The notes under the pieces: model-generated
Databases searched by the model: none
What the model saw: the letters and a program-made list of their open reading frames with translations, nothing else
Told to the model about the DNA's origin: nothing
Assembly (NCBI GenBank): GCA_018828125.1
Contig: JAHJWB010000006.1
Span: forward strand, 296,462 to 360,461
Direction: 5' to 3'
Length of the DNA stretch: 64,000 bases
Source of the DNA: Gammaproteobacteria bacterium
Lineage (GTDB): Bacteria > Pseudomonadota > Gammaproteobacteria > Burkholderiales > Burkholderiaceae_C
Made by a program: the position numbers and the translations under genes
Shown: positions 36,087 to 46,441 of the stretch, piece by piece
Numbering within the stretch: the stretch's first letter is position 1
Layout: each line of letters begins with the position of its first letter

Positions 36087-36542
36087 ATGACTGCATCCCC
36101 CACCGCCCCTTCGCCTGCTACCGCAGCCTCTGACAACGGCGTTGCCACCACACGCTGGCTGGCCACTGGCAGCCTTCTTGCCCTGATTGCGCTGTGCCTG
36201 GCCTGGGAGCTGGTGGTGGCACCCTTGCGCCCGGGGGGCTCGTGGCTGGCCATCAAGGCCTTGCCGTTGTGCATACCGCTGGCGGGTATCCTCAAAAACC
36301 GCATGTATACCTACCGTTGGGTCAGCCTGGTGATCTGGCTGTATTTCACCGAAGGCGTGGTGCGCGGCTGGAGCGATCAACCTCCATCGCAGTGGCTGGC
36401 TCTTATCGAAGTGGCCTTGTGCCTGATTCTATTTACCGCTTGCACGCTGCATGTGCGACTGCGCCAGCGCAACGCCAAAGCCGCAGCAGCACTTGCGGAG
36501 GCCCCTGCCGACAGTGGCACCGCTGCACCCGCCGCCCACTGA
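36087..36542 (+). CDS. DUF2069 membrane protein
   Basis: A 151-residue protein with four membrane helices. It has the DUF2069 pattern WLAIKALPLCIPLAGILKNRMYTYRWVSLVIWLYFTEGVVRGWSD, which is highly characteristic. Function is unknown. The N-terminal 20 residues and the Ala-rich C-terminus are not conserved. It is divergent from yihY with a very short gap and is followed after about 97 bases by the FAD oxidase gene on the same strand. Confidence 0.85.
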   Translation: MTASPTAPSPATAASDNGVATTRWLATGSLLALIALCLAWELVVAPLRPGGSWLAIKALPLCIPLAGILKNRMYTYRWVSLVIWLYFTEGVVRGWSDQPPSQWLALIEVALCLILFTACTLHVRLRQRNAKAAAALAEAPADSGTAAPAAH

Positions 36543-36639
36543 CACAAGCACTCCCTTCGCCCTTTCAGCCCCCAGCGGCACCGGCCCCACCACATTGGAA
36601 TCGGCGCCTATTGAACTGACCAAGAAAAGACCTTTGCCC

Positions 36640-38055
36640 ATGACCACCCTTCTCGACACCTTGCGCACCCTGGTCGGCCCTTCCAATGTCCTCGCCGATG
36701 GCGACCTTACGGCGTGGGAGCAAGACTGGCGCCGCCGTGTGCGCGGCAAGGCACTGGCCGTGGTGCGGCCCGCCAACACGCAGGAAGTGGCCGCCGTGGT
36801 CAAAGCCTGCGCAGCAGCGGGCACCTCCATCGTGCCGCAGGGCGGCAACACCGGCCTGGCCGTGGGTTCCACCCCCGATGAATCGGGCACACAAATCGTG
36901 CTGAGCCTTACCCGCATGAATGCGGTGCGCAGCGTGGACACCGACAACCTCACCATGACGGTCGAAGCCGGCTGCATCCTGCAGACCCTGCAGGACGTGG
37001 CGCAGAACGCGGGCGTGCTGTTCCCCCTGAGCCTCGCGGCCGAAGGCAGCTGCACCATCGGCGGCAACCTGGGCACCAACGCGGGCGGCACGCAGGTGGT
37101 GCGCTACGGCAATGCGCGCGACCTGTGCCTGGGCCTCGAAGTGGTCACCGCGCAGGGCGACGTGTGGGATGGCCTGAAGGGCCTGCGCAAGGACAACACC
37201 GGCTACGACCTGCGTGACCTGTTCATCGGCAGTGAAGGCACGCTGGGCATCATCACCGCCGCCACGCTCAAGCTCTACCCAGAACCCGCCGCGCGCCTGA
37301 CCGCCTGGGCGGCTGTGCCATCGATGGAGCACGCTGTGGCACTGCTGGCCTTGGCGCACAAGCAGCTGGGCGCGGGCCTCACAGGCTTTGAGGTGATGGG
37401 CCAGTTCGCATTGAGCCTGGTGGGCAAACACATGCCGCAACTTCGCGTGCCGTTTCTGGGCCAAGACGATGCTCCGTGGTGTGTGCTGCTCGAAAACTCC
37501 GACAGCGAATCCGAAGAGCATGCTCGCAACCGTTTTGAAGCGCTGCTGGAAACTGCGTTTGAAGCAGGCTGCGTGACGGACGCGGTGGTAGCCGAGAACC
37601 TCACCCAGGCGAATCAGCTCTGGCACATCCGCGAGAGCATTCCGCTGGCCCAGGCGGAGGAAGGCCTGAACATCAAGCATGACATCTCGGTGCAAATCTC
37701 GCGCATCCCCGCCTTTGTGGCGCACACCGACGCGGTGCTGCAGCGCGAAATTCCGGGCGTGCGCCTGGTCAACTTTGGACATCTGGGTGACGGCAACCTG
37801 CACTACAACGTGCAGGCGCCAGCCGAAGGCGATGCCAAGGCCTTCTTGCGCGACCATGAGCAGCAGGTGCACCACCTGGTCTATGAAGCAGTGGCCGAGT
37901 TTGGCGGTTCGTTCTCTGCCGAACATGGCATTGGCGAACTCAAGGCCGACAAGCTCGAAAAGTACCAGTCGCCCGTGGCGCTGGGCATGATGCGCGCCAT
38001 CAAGCAGGCGCTGGACCCGCAGGGCATCATGAACCCAGGGCGGGTGCTGAAGTAG
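36640..38055 (+). CDS. FAD-binding 2-hydroxyacid oxidase/dehydrogenase (GlcD / D-2-hydroxyglutarate dehydrogenase family)
   Basis: A 471-residue flavoprotein. The N-terminal FAD-binding (PCMH) domain has VVPQGGNTGLAVGSTP-type sequence (IVPQGGNTGLAVGS), SCTIGGNLGTNAGGTQVVRYG and IGSEGTLGIITAATLKLYP. The C-terminal cap has the metal-binding motifs GHLGDGNLHYN and EHGIGELK. It oxidises a D-2-hydroxy acid and passes electrons to a flavoprotein or quinone; the substrate cannot be fixed from sequence. The ATG at 36640 gives family length. The GNAT gene follows after 19 bases and may be co-transcribed. Confidence 0.9.
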   Translation: MTTLLDTLRTLVGPSNVLADGDLTAWEQDWRRRVRGKALAVVRPANTQEVAAVVKACAAAGTSIVPQGGNTGLAVGSTPDESGTQIVLSLTRMNAVRSVDTDNLTMTVEAGCILQTLQDVAQNAGVLFPLSLAAEGSCTIGGNLGTNAGGTQVVRYGNARDLCLGLEVVTAQGDVWDGLKGLRKDNTGYDLRDLFIGSEGTLGIITAATLKLYPEPAARLTAWAAVPSMEHAVALLALAHKQLGAGLTGFEVMGQFALSLVGKHMPQLRVPFLGQDDAPWCVLLENSDSESEEHARNRFEALLETAFEAGCVTDAVVAENLTQANQLWHIRESIPLAQAEEGLNIKHDISVQISRIPAFVAHTDAVLQREIPGVRLVNFGHLGDGNLHYNVQAPAEGDAKAFLRDHEQQVHHLVYEAVAEFGGSFSAEHGIGELKADKLEKYQSPVALGMMRAIKQALDPQGIMNPGRVLK

Positions 38056-38074
38056 ATCGGCGGGAGGTCGTCGT

Positions 38075-38542
38075 ATGCATTCCACCGTTGTGGTGCGCCC
38101 CGTTCAAGCCGAAGACTACGCCGCATGGCGCCCGCTCTGGGATGGCTACAACGGGTTCTACGGCCGCTTTGGCGCCACTGCCCTGCCCGAGCACATCACG
38201 CAGACCACCTGGCAGCGTTTGCTCGACCCGGCAGAGCCCGTGTTCTGCCTTGTGGCCCACGACAAGCAAAGTGGCGAGATGCTGGGGCTGGCGCACTATG
38301 TCTTTCACCGCAGCCTCACGCGCATCGAGCCCGTGTGCTACCTCAGCGACCTGTTCACCCGCGAAGCTGCGCGCGGCCGGGGTGTGGGGCGAGCGCTCAT
38401 CGACGCGGTGGTCGGCGCAGCACGCGCCGCCAAGTCCACGCGCGTGTATTGGCAGACCCACGAATCCAACGCTGCAGGGCGTCTGCTGTACGACAAGCTG
38501 GCCCAGCACCACGGGTTCATCGTGTACGCGCGGGAGTTGTGA
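38075..38542 (+). CDS. GNAT-family N-acetyltransferase
   Basis: A 155-residue GNAT protein. The N-terminal strand (VVRPVQAEDYAAWRPLWDGYNGFY), the acetyl-CoA loop LFTREAARGRGVGRALIDAV and the C-terminal VYWQTHESNAAGRLLYDKLA are all typical. It may acetylate an amino group on a small molecule or protein; the target is unknown. It lies 19 bases after the FAD oxidase gene and is convergent with another GNAT gene, with a dispersed repeat between them. Confidence 0.9.
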   Translation: MHSTVVVRPVQAEDYAAWRPLWDGYNGFYGRFGATALPEHITQTTWQRLLDPAEPVFCLVAHDKQSGEMLGLAHYVFHRSLTRIEPVCYLSDLFTREAARGRGVGRALIDAVVGAARAAKSTRVYWQTHESNAAGRLLYDKLAQHHGFIVYAREL

Positions 38543-38550
38543 GTGCAACC

Positions 38551-38603
38551 CAGAAGCTATTAAAAAGATAGCTACCAGCGCTTACACATCAAGCGCCAGA
38601 GTC
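38551..38603. repeat. Dispersed palindromic repeat, copy 6 (between two GNAT genes)
   Basis: Core CCAGCGCTTACACATCAAGC and GCCAGAG, preceded by an additional small hairpin AGCTAT-N7-ATAGCT. The stem has two mismatches. TTTTTA follows on the + strand. The position is a convergent gap with no other terminator. Confidence 0.82.
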
Positions 38604-38679
38604 CATTTTTACCAGGATTTTTCGTGTGAAGCGGGCAGCACAACGGCCAATGCCTGCCGCAGGCCGCGTCTAAACCACG

Positions 38680-39168
38680 TCAAAGCACCTTGCGCATCGG
38701 CTGTGCCTGCAGCCCCGCCCAGGCTTGCGGGGCACCCACAGGCTCAAATCCATTGCGGCGGTAAAACGCCTCGGCCGTGCGCGTGCTGTCCAGCGCCAGG
38801 GCGGTGACACCCGCCTTCCGCGCGTGGGCCTCGGCGTTCTGCAGCAAGCCACGGCCGACGCCCTGGTGCAACGCCTCCGGCAACAGGTAGCACAGCGCCA
38901 GGCTGGCCTGCGTCAGCAGTGCAAAACCCACCATCGTTTCCCCCCGGTACGCGCCCCATGCCGCTGCACCGGGCGCGGTGATCCACGCAGCCAGGTTCTC
39001 AGGGGTTTTGTTAGCCAGCCATGTGGCAAGGATGGCGGGTTCGTTAGCGTGGTCGGCCACGCAACAGCGGGTGATGGACTGGCGGACGACATGGCAGGCG
39101 GCTTCTGCTGCACTTGGTCCGACGGCGAGGGTGCATGTGGGGTGCGGCGCAGCGCCAAAGGGAGTCAC
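38680..39168 (-). CDS. GNAT-family N-acetyltransferase
   Basis: A 162-residue protein of the GNAT fold. It has SQ-type N-terminal sequence (VRQSITRCCVADHANEPAILATWLANKTPENLAAWI), a middle beta region (GAYRGETMVGFALLTQASLALCYLLPE) and the acetyl-CoA-binding loop HQGVGRGLLQNAEAHARKAG, ending in FYRRNGFEPVG. The GTG at 39168 overlaps the stop codon of the upstream small membrane protein gene (GTGA), so I choose it over a TTG six codons earlier. The target is unknown. Confidence 0.82.
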   Translation of the reverse strand: MTPFGAAPHPTCTLAVGPSAAEAACHVVRQSITRCCVADHANEPAILATWLANKTPENLAAWITAPGAAAWGAYRGETMVGFALLTQASLALCYLLPEALHQGVGRGLLQNAEAHARKAGVTALALDSTRTAEAFYRRNGFEPVGAPQAWAGLQAQPMRKVL

Positions 39169-39440
39169 GCCGACACCAGTCCCCAAAACGTCAACATCAC
39201 CGGCACGAGCAATACGTAGAACAACAGGCCCACGAAGACCAGCCCGTTGGTTGTCACCACACGCTTTCCCTGGTGACGAAACGACAGGGCGCCGGCTGCG
39301 CCAAAGATACGCGCTTCGTCACTGCCCAAGCGCTCGGATCGCCAGCGGCCCAGACTGACAGCCCGCACTACCAGTGCACCCGTGAGTATCAGCAGCAGTT
39401 CGACCGCTGACCACAGCACCGCGACAACAAGCTCAGCCAT
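39165..39440 (-). CDS. Small two-helix membrane protein, unknown
   Basis: A 91-residue protein with two hydrophobic segments (about residues 2-22 and 66-88) separated by a basic and polar loop (RWRSERLGSDEAR). No known family recognised. The ATG at 39440 is chosen; an open frame of 21 more codons exists upstream. Its stop overlaps the start of the GNAT gene, so the two are translationally coupled and may act together. Confidence 0.55.
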   Translation of the reverse strand: MAELVVAVLWSAVELLLILTGALVVRAVSLGRWRSERLGSDEARIFGAAGALSFRHQGKRVVTTNGLVFVGLLFYVLLVPVMLTFWGLVSA

Positions 39441-39512
39441 AGGCACCCCCACCGAATCGACGACAAGGTATCTTAGAGCCGCGAGTCGCTGCCGCTGAAC
39501 CAAGCCCCGCGC

Positions 39513-40547
39513 TCAAGCTGGGTCTTGGGCCGCAGGATGCAGCCGACTCCATTCGCTCGCCGCTTTCCACCCCGGTGGCACACACCCCTGCTCCATCACA
39601 CACAAGCTCGCACTGGCCAGCGCGTGGCGCAGTGCCTGCTGGCACGCCCCGGCCGTCAGTGTTTCAACGAACTGCTCAAAGCGCACGCCACTCTCAACGT
39701 GCGCCTGCCGCAGCAGGTGCGCCAGCAGCCCCGCCAGAAAGCTGTCGCCGGCGCCCACGGTGTCGACGACCTTCAGCAGCTGCGCTTCTCTGGCAAACCA
39801 CTGTGCGCCATTGCGATGCAGCAGCCATGCGCCTTCAGCCCCCAACGTCAGGGCCATCAACAACGCTTGTGGATTCGCCAGCAGCAAGTGGCGGGCGCGG
39901 GCCACTGCATCGGGACCCGGCACGGCCAGGTGGTCCAAGTCTTCGTCGCTGACCTTGATGACGTGGGCGTGCGTCAGCGCTGCGTGCACCGTGGCGCGGT
40001 AGGCGCCCAGGTCTGGCATGACGGACGGGCGCAGGTTGGCGTCTACCACCACGCAGCGGCCTGCGGCGCGCTGGGCTGCGAGCCAGGGCAGGTAGATGGT
40101 CGTGTCGCGCGCGTCAAGCGCCAAGGCGCCGGTGCAGACCACTTGCAGCGCGGGCAACGCGGTGCAGGCCTCGCCCAGACCTTGGGCGGACACGGCTCGG
40201 TCGGCAACCCCTTCACGGTAAAAGGCGTAGTCGGGGTGACCGTTTTCATCCAGGTTGACCACGGCCAACGACGTGACTTGCTGCACCGGCTCGGGCTGCG
40301 CCAGCGCCACACCGTCGGCAACCAGCTGCGCGGTCAGTTCGCGGCCAAAGCGGTCGCGCGACAAGGGGTTGAGGTATTGCGTGCCAACGCCCTGGCGGGC
40401 CAGCGCACGGCACAGGTTGTAGAGCGCACCGCCCAGGCATGGCAGATAGCTGCCATCGGGGCGGCGAATGAGGTCGATAAGCGCCTCGCCCGCGATGGCT
40501 GCTTGGATGGGGGCCGGGGCGCTGGAGGTGTCTTGTGCAGAAGTCAT
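39513..40547 (-). CDS. PfkB-family carbohydrate kinase (fructokinase type)
   Basis: A 344-residue ribokinase-fold enzyme. It has AGEALIDLIRRPDGSYLPCLGGALYNLCRALARQG at the N-terminus and the C-terminal anion-hole signature DTVGAGDSFLAGLLAHL. It is the last gene of the polyol operon, 27 bases after xylB. In Pseudomonas fluorescens the mannitol operon contains an analogous kinase (MtlZ) that phosphorylates the fructose formed from mannitol, and the same job is likely here. Confidence 0.87.
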   Translation of the reverse strand: MTSAQDTSSAPAPIQAAIAGEALIDLIRRPDGSYLPCLGGALYNLCRALARQGVGTQYLNPLSRDRFGRELTAQLVADGVALAQPEPVQQVTSLAVVNLDENGHPDYAFYREGVADRAVSAQGLGEACTALPALQVVCTGALALDARDTTIYLPWLAAQRAAGRCVVVDANLRPSVMPDLGAYRATVHAALTHAHVIKVSDEDLDHLAVPGPDAVARARHLLLANPQALLMALTLGAEGAWLLHRNGAQWFAREAQLLKVVDTVGAGDSFLAGLLAHLLRQAHVESGVRFEQFVETLTAGACQQALRHALASASLCVMEQGCVPPGWKAASEWSRLHPAAQDPA

Positions 40548-40574
40548 GGTGGTCTGGAGGGTGCAGGCAGCACC

Positions 40575-42059
40575 TTAGAACTGCGATTGCAGCGCAGGGT
40601 ACAGCGCCACGAACCTGGCATAGCGTTCGGCCAGCAAGGCCTGTTGCGCAGGCTGGGGGATGAAGGTGGCGTCCGCAGGCAGGGGCTGACACCAATGCGC
40701 TTCGTCGCCACCGCAAGCCATGGCTGCCAGACGGGCTGCGCCCAGGGCGGCAGCGGCATGCGCGCCCCGCGGCCGCCGCAACGGCGTGCCCAACGCGCTG
40801 GCCAGCAGTTGTGCCCAGGGGGTGCTGCGGGCACCGCCACCGACCAATGCCAGGGCCTCATCACCGCGAGACGTGGCACTGCCCTGCCCGGCACCTGCGG
40901 TGCGCATGGCGTTGAGGCCATCCAGCAGGCCAAAGCCCACGCCCTCCATCACGGCATAGGCCAGGTCCGCCGCTTCGTGCTCGGCCCGCAGGCCCATGAA
41001 GACGCCGGTAGCGGAGGCATTGTTGTGCGGGGTGCGTTCGCCACTCAGATAAGGCAAGAAAAGCGGCGCTTGCGCTTGGCGGCCGGCGCTGAGGGTGCCG
41101 ACGGCGTCAGACAGTTGCGCCTCGTCGCCGCGCCCCGTGAGCCGGGTGACCCAACCAAACGCACTGGCCGCGCTGAGCATGACCGACATGTGGTGCCAGC
41201 GCTGCGGCAACGCGTGGGCGAAGGCGTGCACAGCACGTTCGGTGGCAGGGGCAAACGCGTCTGTCACACGGAACACCACGCCCGATGTGCCCAACGACAC
41301 AAAACCTTGCCCCGCCGTGCGTGCGCCCACGCCCACCGCGCTGGCAGCGTTGTCCCCTGCCCCCGCAGCCACCACTACGCCACCGCTCAAGCCCCAGCGG
41401 CGCGCCACGTCGCTGCGCAGCGTGCCAGTGGCTGCATTGCCCTCGGCCAGCGCGGGCATGTGCGATGCATCCAGCCCACAGGCCTCCAGCATCGCCGGGT
41501 TCCAGGCGCGGGCCTGCACATCGAGCCACAACGTGCCGGATGCGTCGGACATATCGCTTACCGCATCACCCGTGAGTTGCAGGCGCAGCCAGTCCTTGGG
41601 CAGCAGCACGGTGCGGATCTGGTCGAACACGGCGGGTTCGTGCGTGCGCAGCCACAGCAGCTTGGGTGCGGTGAAGCCTGGCATGGCGAGGTTGCCCGTG
41701 ATGTGGCGCGAGGTGGGCACTGCCTGCTCCAACACAGCGCATTCGGCGCTGGCGCGGCCGTCGTTCCACAAAATGGCGGGGCGCAGCACCCCGGCTTGTG
41801 CGTTCAGCACCACCGCCCCATGCATATGACCTGACAGACCGATGCCACGTACCTGCGCCCACGCGGCAGGCGCCTGGGCACGCAGTTGCGCAACGGCGGC
41901 TTCTACAGCGGTCATCCAATCGGCGGGGTGCTGCTCGCTCCAGGTGGGCTGCGGACGGTGCTGGGGCACCGCAGCGTCGGCCGTGGCCAGTACTGTCTGC
42001 GTGTCGTCGAGCAGCAGGAGCTTGACACCCGAAGTGCCTAAATCGATTCCGAGGTACAT
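40575..42059 (-). CDS. xylB: Xylulokinase
   Basis: A 494-residue FGGY-family kinase. It begins YLGIDLGTSGVKLLLLDD and has GLSGHMHGAVVLNA, LRPAILWNDGRA, MPGFTAPKLLW, LLPKDWLRLQLTG, SDMSDASGTLWLDV, SLGTSGVVFRV and LSGERTPHNN, closely following E. coli XylB. It phosphorylates D-xylulose, the product of D-arabinitol oxidation. The start at 42059 is clear from the family alignment; an open frame upstream is spurious. The upstream gene is the AraC regulator, 177 bases away. Confidence 0.93.
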   Translation of the reverse strand: MYLGIDLGTSGVKLLLLDDTQTVLATADAAVPQHRPQPTWSEQHPADWMTAVEAAVAQLRAQAPAAWAQVRGIGLSGHMHGAVVLNAQAGVLRPAILWNDGRASAECAVLEQAVPTSRHITGNLAMPGFTAPKLLWLRTHEPAVFDQIRTVLLPKDWLRLQLTGDAVSDMSDASGTLWLDVQARAWNPAMLEACGLDASHMPALAEGNAATGTLRSDVARRWGLSGGVVVAAGAGDNAASAVGVGARTAGQGFVSLGTSGVVFRVTDAFAPATERAVHAFAHALPQRWHHMSVMLSAASAFGWVTRLTGRGDEAQLSDAVGTLSAGRQAQAPLFLPYLSGERTPHNNASATGVFMGLRAEHEAADLAYAVMEGVGFGLLDGLNAMRTAGAGQGSATSRGDEALALVGGGARSTPWAQLLASALGTPLRRPRGAHAAAALGAARLAAMACGGDEAHWCQPLPADATFIPQPAQQALLAERYARFVALYPALQSQF

Positions 42060-42236
42060 GGGGGCTAGCTTGGTTTGGGGTCTACCGCAGAGGTGGAAGG
42101 GGTGAATGTGGGCCTTGCGCCCTGGCTTTGAAAGAATGCGCCCGAACGGTTGGGCTTGAATGGAGGCGGTGAGAAAAAGCAATCGCGTCTGCCAATGCCA
42201 CGCGGCCCACGCCACCCTCCACGACCGCAGAGGGCG

Positions 42237-43169
42237 TCACACCTTGCCAAACCTTCCAGCCCCCTGCTTGCGGTATTCACTCGGCGTCATGCCCTTGATG
42301 TCCAGGAAGCGGCGGTTGAAGTTGGCCATGTTGTTAAAGCCCACGTCATAGGCGATGTGGGTGATGTAGCGCTCGGTCTCCATCAGCAGCTGACAGGCGC
42401 GGTTCACGCGTACCAGGTTCACAAAATCAGTGAACGTGTTGCCCGTGGCACGGCGAAAGAAGCGCGAGAAGCGGCTTTCCGTCATGCCCAGTTCTTGCGC
42501 CAGATCGGCAGCCGATAGCGGGTCGGCCAGGTGGTCGGTGATGCGGCTCACGATGGCATTGATCTGGTCCAGCTGGGTGTCGTTGTCTTCACTCTGCAGT
42601 TGCGTGCTCGACAACAGACGAAAGTCAGTGCAACGTGCCAGGTCGCTCAAAAACTCGCAAAAGGCACCAAACCGCGCCAGCCCCTGGCGCGACTTGATAC
42701 GCTGCCAGTGTTCGGTGGCCTGTGCTTCCATGCCAAAAAATTCAATGCCGTGGCGCGCGCGCTCCAGCAGGGGCAACACCTCGCGCAGTTCGGGAATGTT
42801 CTCGCTGCTGGCGATCAAGGGGGCGTGCGAGAACTGGATCACCAGATCGCGCAGCGGCACACCGCCTTCGGGCAGGTCCATGCTGATCCAGTTGTGCGGC
42901 AGGCGCGGTCCGGTCAGCACCAATTGCCCCGGCTGAAACTGCCCGATCCAGTCGCCCACAAACACCTTGCCCGAGGTGGCGGTGATCAGGTGCAGTTCGT
43001 ACTCGTCGTGGTAGTGCCAACGCGCCAGCGGCGTGGGAAAACCGTGCGACAGGCAGCGGATAAAACCCGCCGTCTCGGGGGACTCGTAGCCCAGCTCGGG
43101 AAAACGCACATAGTCGTGCTCCAGCTCGGGCTTGGTCTGGCGTGGGGCGATGGGCGTTTTCACGGTCAT
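42237..43169 (-). CDS. AraC-family regulator of the polyol operon
   Basis: A 310-residue AraC/XylS-type regulator. It has an N-terminal cupin-like sensing domain (LARWHYHDEYELHLITATSGKVFVGD) and a C-terminal double helix-turn-helix (DPLSAADLAQELGMTESRFSRFFRRATGNTFTDFVNLVRVNRACQLL then ITHIAYDVGFNNMANFNRRFLDIKGMTPSEYRK). It sits inside the operon between the dehydrogenase and kinase genes, and resembles MtlR of the Pseudomonas mannitol operon in type and context. It probably activates the operon promoter upstream of the transport genes, where a symmetric site is seen. Confidence 0.88.
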   Translation of the reverse strand: MTVKTPIAPRQTKPELEHDYVRFPELGYESPETAGFIRCLSHGFPTPLARWHYHDEYELHLITATSGKVFVGDWIGQFQPGQLVLTGPRLPHNWISMDLPEGGVPLRDLVIQFSHAPLIASSENIPELREVLPLLERARHGIEFFGMEAQATEHWQRIKSRQGLARFGAFCEFLSDLARCTDFRLLSSTQLQSEDNDTQLDQINAIVSRITDHLADPLSAADLAQELGMTESRFSRFFRRATGNTFTDFVNLVRVNRACQLLMETERYITHIAYDVGFNNMANFNRRFLDIKGMTPSEYRKQGAGRFGKV

Positions 43170-43188
43170 GGCGTTGTGAGGGTTGAAA

Positions 43189-44589
43189 TTACACCAGCTT
43201 CAGTGGTCCCCGCTCCGCCACAAAGGCCTGCACGCGGGCATAGGCTTTGCGCAAGGTTTCCACCAGCTTCGGGTGGCTTGCCATCTCCCCCCACAGGGTG
43301 GTGTCGGCGGCATAGGCGGCGATCGGATCGGCGGCCTCACAGATGGCGTGGGCCGCGGCGGGGGACATGGCCTGGTCCTGGTAGGTGTAGGGAATCTGCC
43401 CCGCATGCCAGCGCTGAAGATAGGCCAGGAACAGCGCGGGCAGCACGGCCACGCTGTCGAACGACGCGTTACGCGCCAGCTTGTCGCGGATAGTGGGCGC
43501 GATCATGCCGGGGATCTTGGAGAATGCATCCATGGCCACGCGCTGGTTGGTGTCGGCAATGGCGGGGTTGCCAAAGCGGTCCAGCACCACATCGCGGTAT
43601 CGCTCCAGATCGATGGGGCACGGCAGCAATACGGGAATCGCGTCATCGGTCACGTAGTCGTAGGCCATCTGGCGGATGGCGGCATCGTGCGTGCCTTCGT
43701 GGATGTACTGGTAGCCCGCTAACGTGCCCGCCCAGGCGATGCAGCTGTGGGTGGCGTTGAGCAAGCGGATCTTGGCCTCTTCATAGGCTTGCACGGACTC
43801 CACCATTTCAACGCCCACCATTTCCCACGTGGGGCGCTCGGCGATGAAGCGGTCTTCGATCACCCACTGAATGAAGCTTTCCCCCATCAGCGCAGCCCGG
43901 TCGTCCCAGCCGGTGGCCGCCTTCACCCGCTCGGCCACATCGGGCGTGGGACGCGGCGTGATGCGGTCGACCATGGCATTGGGGCTGCTGGTGCGTTCGA
44001 GCACCCAGGCCTTGAGTGCGGCATCGCCCAACGCGTCGATGAACTGCAGCAGGCCGCTGCGTGACCGGTCGCCGTTGTGGCGCAGGTTGTCGCAGTTCAT
44101 CAGCGTGACCGGGCCAGCACCGGCCAGCATCCGCGCACGCAGGATGCTCACCAGCGCGCCGTAAATGGTGTGGCCCGCCTGGCCGGCTTGGACCGCTGCG
44201 AGGTCGGCACGCAGGTCCGGGAAGTTGGCCCAGTCGAGCTGATTCTGTGCATCGAGGTAATAGCCGGCCTCGGTCACGGTGAACGAGATGATGCGCGTGG
44301 CGGCATCGGCACCGGCGGCGATCAGGGACGCCAGGTCATTCTGATAAGGGATCACGCGCTCGATCGATTCGATGCGGGTATAGCTGCGTTCGCCCTGGGG
44401 CGTGACGGTCTCCAGCGTGTAGCGCCCGCCCTGGGCCTCAAGCGCCGCGATGGTCTCGGCCATGTCGGAGCGAAGGTTGCCACCCACGATTGCCCAGCCC
44501 ATGTCGCCCGACTGGCGCAGTTCGTGAACGTAGACGGCCTGGTGGGCGCGGTGGAAGGAGCCCAGGCCCAGGTGCAGGATGAAATTCAT
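43189..44589 (-). CDS. Mannitol dehydrogenase-family polyol oxidoreductase
   Basis: A 466-residue NAD-dependent polyol dehydrogenase. It starts with the Rossmann segment FILHLGLGSFHRAHQAVYVHEL and contains VTEAGYYLD, LMNCDNLRHNGDRSR and the C-terminal KIRLLNATHSCIAWAGTLAGYQYIHEGTHDAAIRQM, which holds the catalytic lysine region of the long-chain mannitol dehydrogenases. Possible substrates are D-mannitol (to fructose), D-arabinitol (to xylulose) and D-sorbitol. The presence of both a fructokinase and a xylulokinase in the operon suits a broad-range enzyme. The start at 44589 matches the family; the gene before it ends 19 bases away. Confidence 0.9.
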   Translation of the reverse strand: MNFILHLGLGSFHRAHQAVYVHELRQSGDMGWAIVGGNLRSDMAETIAALEAQGGRYTLETVTPQGERSYTRIESIERVIPYQNDLASLIAAGADAATRIISFTVTEAGYYLDAQNQLDWANFPDLRADLAAVQAGQAGHTIYGALVSILRARMLAGAGPVTLMNCDNLRHNGDRSRSGLLQFIDALGDAALKAWVLERTSSPNAMVDRITPRPTPDVAERVKAATGWDDRAALMGESFIQWVIEDRFIAERPTWEMVGVEMVESVQAYEEAKIRLLNATHSCIAWAGTLAGYQYIHEGTHDAAIRQMAYDYVTDDAIPVLLPCPIDLERYRDVVLDRFGNPAIADTNQRVAMDAFSKIPGMIAPTIRDKLARNASFDSVAVLPALFLAYLQRWHAGQIPYTYQDQAMSPAAAHAICEAADPIAAYAADTTLWGEMASHPKLVETLRKAYARVQAFVAERGPLKLV

Positions 44590-44608
44590 GGTGCGTGAAT
44601 GCGGAGAT

Positions 44609-45348
44609 TTAAAGATCAAAATTCGTCGGCATCATCACGACGTCGCGGATGGTCATGCCACGCGGGCGGGAGAGCATGAACAGCACCACCTCCGCCACTT
44701 CTGTGGCTTCGATGAGGCTGCCACTGGCTTTGGCCTCTTCGAGCCTTTCCGCAGGCCAGTCAGCCAGCAGCGACGTGATGACAGGGCCCGGCGAGATGGC
44801 GCCCACGCGGATGCCGTGTTTGAACACCTGGCGGCGCACGGTCTGCACGAAGCAGTTCACCGCCCACTTGGACGATGCGTACACCGGCTCCCACGGCGTG
44901 GGGAAATGTGCGGCCAGCGAGCTGGTGACGATGATGTCGCCCGTGCCGCGCTCGATCATGTGCGGCAGCACGTTGTGCACGTTTTTCATCACCACGTTGA
45001 CGTTGAGGTTCAGCATGCGGTCGATGGCGTCGGGGTCGGCGTCCACAAGATCACCGCCCACATACAGGCCCGCGTTGGCGTGAAAGATGTCGAGCTGCCC
45101 CGCGATGGCAAGCGTGCGCTGCAGCAGGCTGGCGCACTGTTGGGTGTCGAGCAGGTCCAGCACCAGCGGATAAGCGCTGGCGCCGATAGCGGCACAGGCC
45201 TTGGCCAGTGCCACCTCGTCAAGGTCGATCAGCACCACGTGCGCGCCTGCATCGGCCATGGCCTTGGCACTGGCGAACCCGATACCCGAGGCTGCGCCGG
45301 TCACCGCCGCCACCTTGCCCCGCAGGTCTTGTCGAAATGCCATGGTGG

Positions 45349-45352
<4 letters not shown>
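44609..45352 (-). CDS. Short-chain dehydrogenase, probable ribitol 2-dehydrogenase
   Basis: A 247-residue SDR. It has the cofactor motif TGAASGIG, NAG at HANAGLYVGG, the catalytic Ser and YxxxK (SSLAAHFPTPWEPVYASSKWAV) and the C-terminal LFMLSRPRGMTIRDVVMMPTNFDL. Blocks such as GQLDIFHANAG, WEPVYASSKWAVNCFVQTVRRQV and RVGAISPGPVITSLLADWP closely follow Klebsiella ribitol 2-dehydrogenase (ribitol to D-ribulose). The start overlaps the transporter ATPase stop by four bases. No obvious ribulokinase is present, so the product may be handled by the FGGY kinase here or by a gene elsewhere. Confidence 0.82.
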
Positions 45353-46392
<1,040 letters not shown>

Positions 46393-46441
46393 GGAATCGG
46401 GTTCCTGAAAACTTGATTGCGTTAAATGGGAGAACTGCGCG

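Noticed and set aside
39525..41834. Open frame of 769 codons on the + strand
   Set aside because: It runs antisense across the fructokinase and xylulokinase genes, both of which have clear catalytic motifs.
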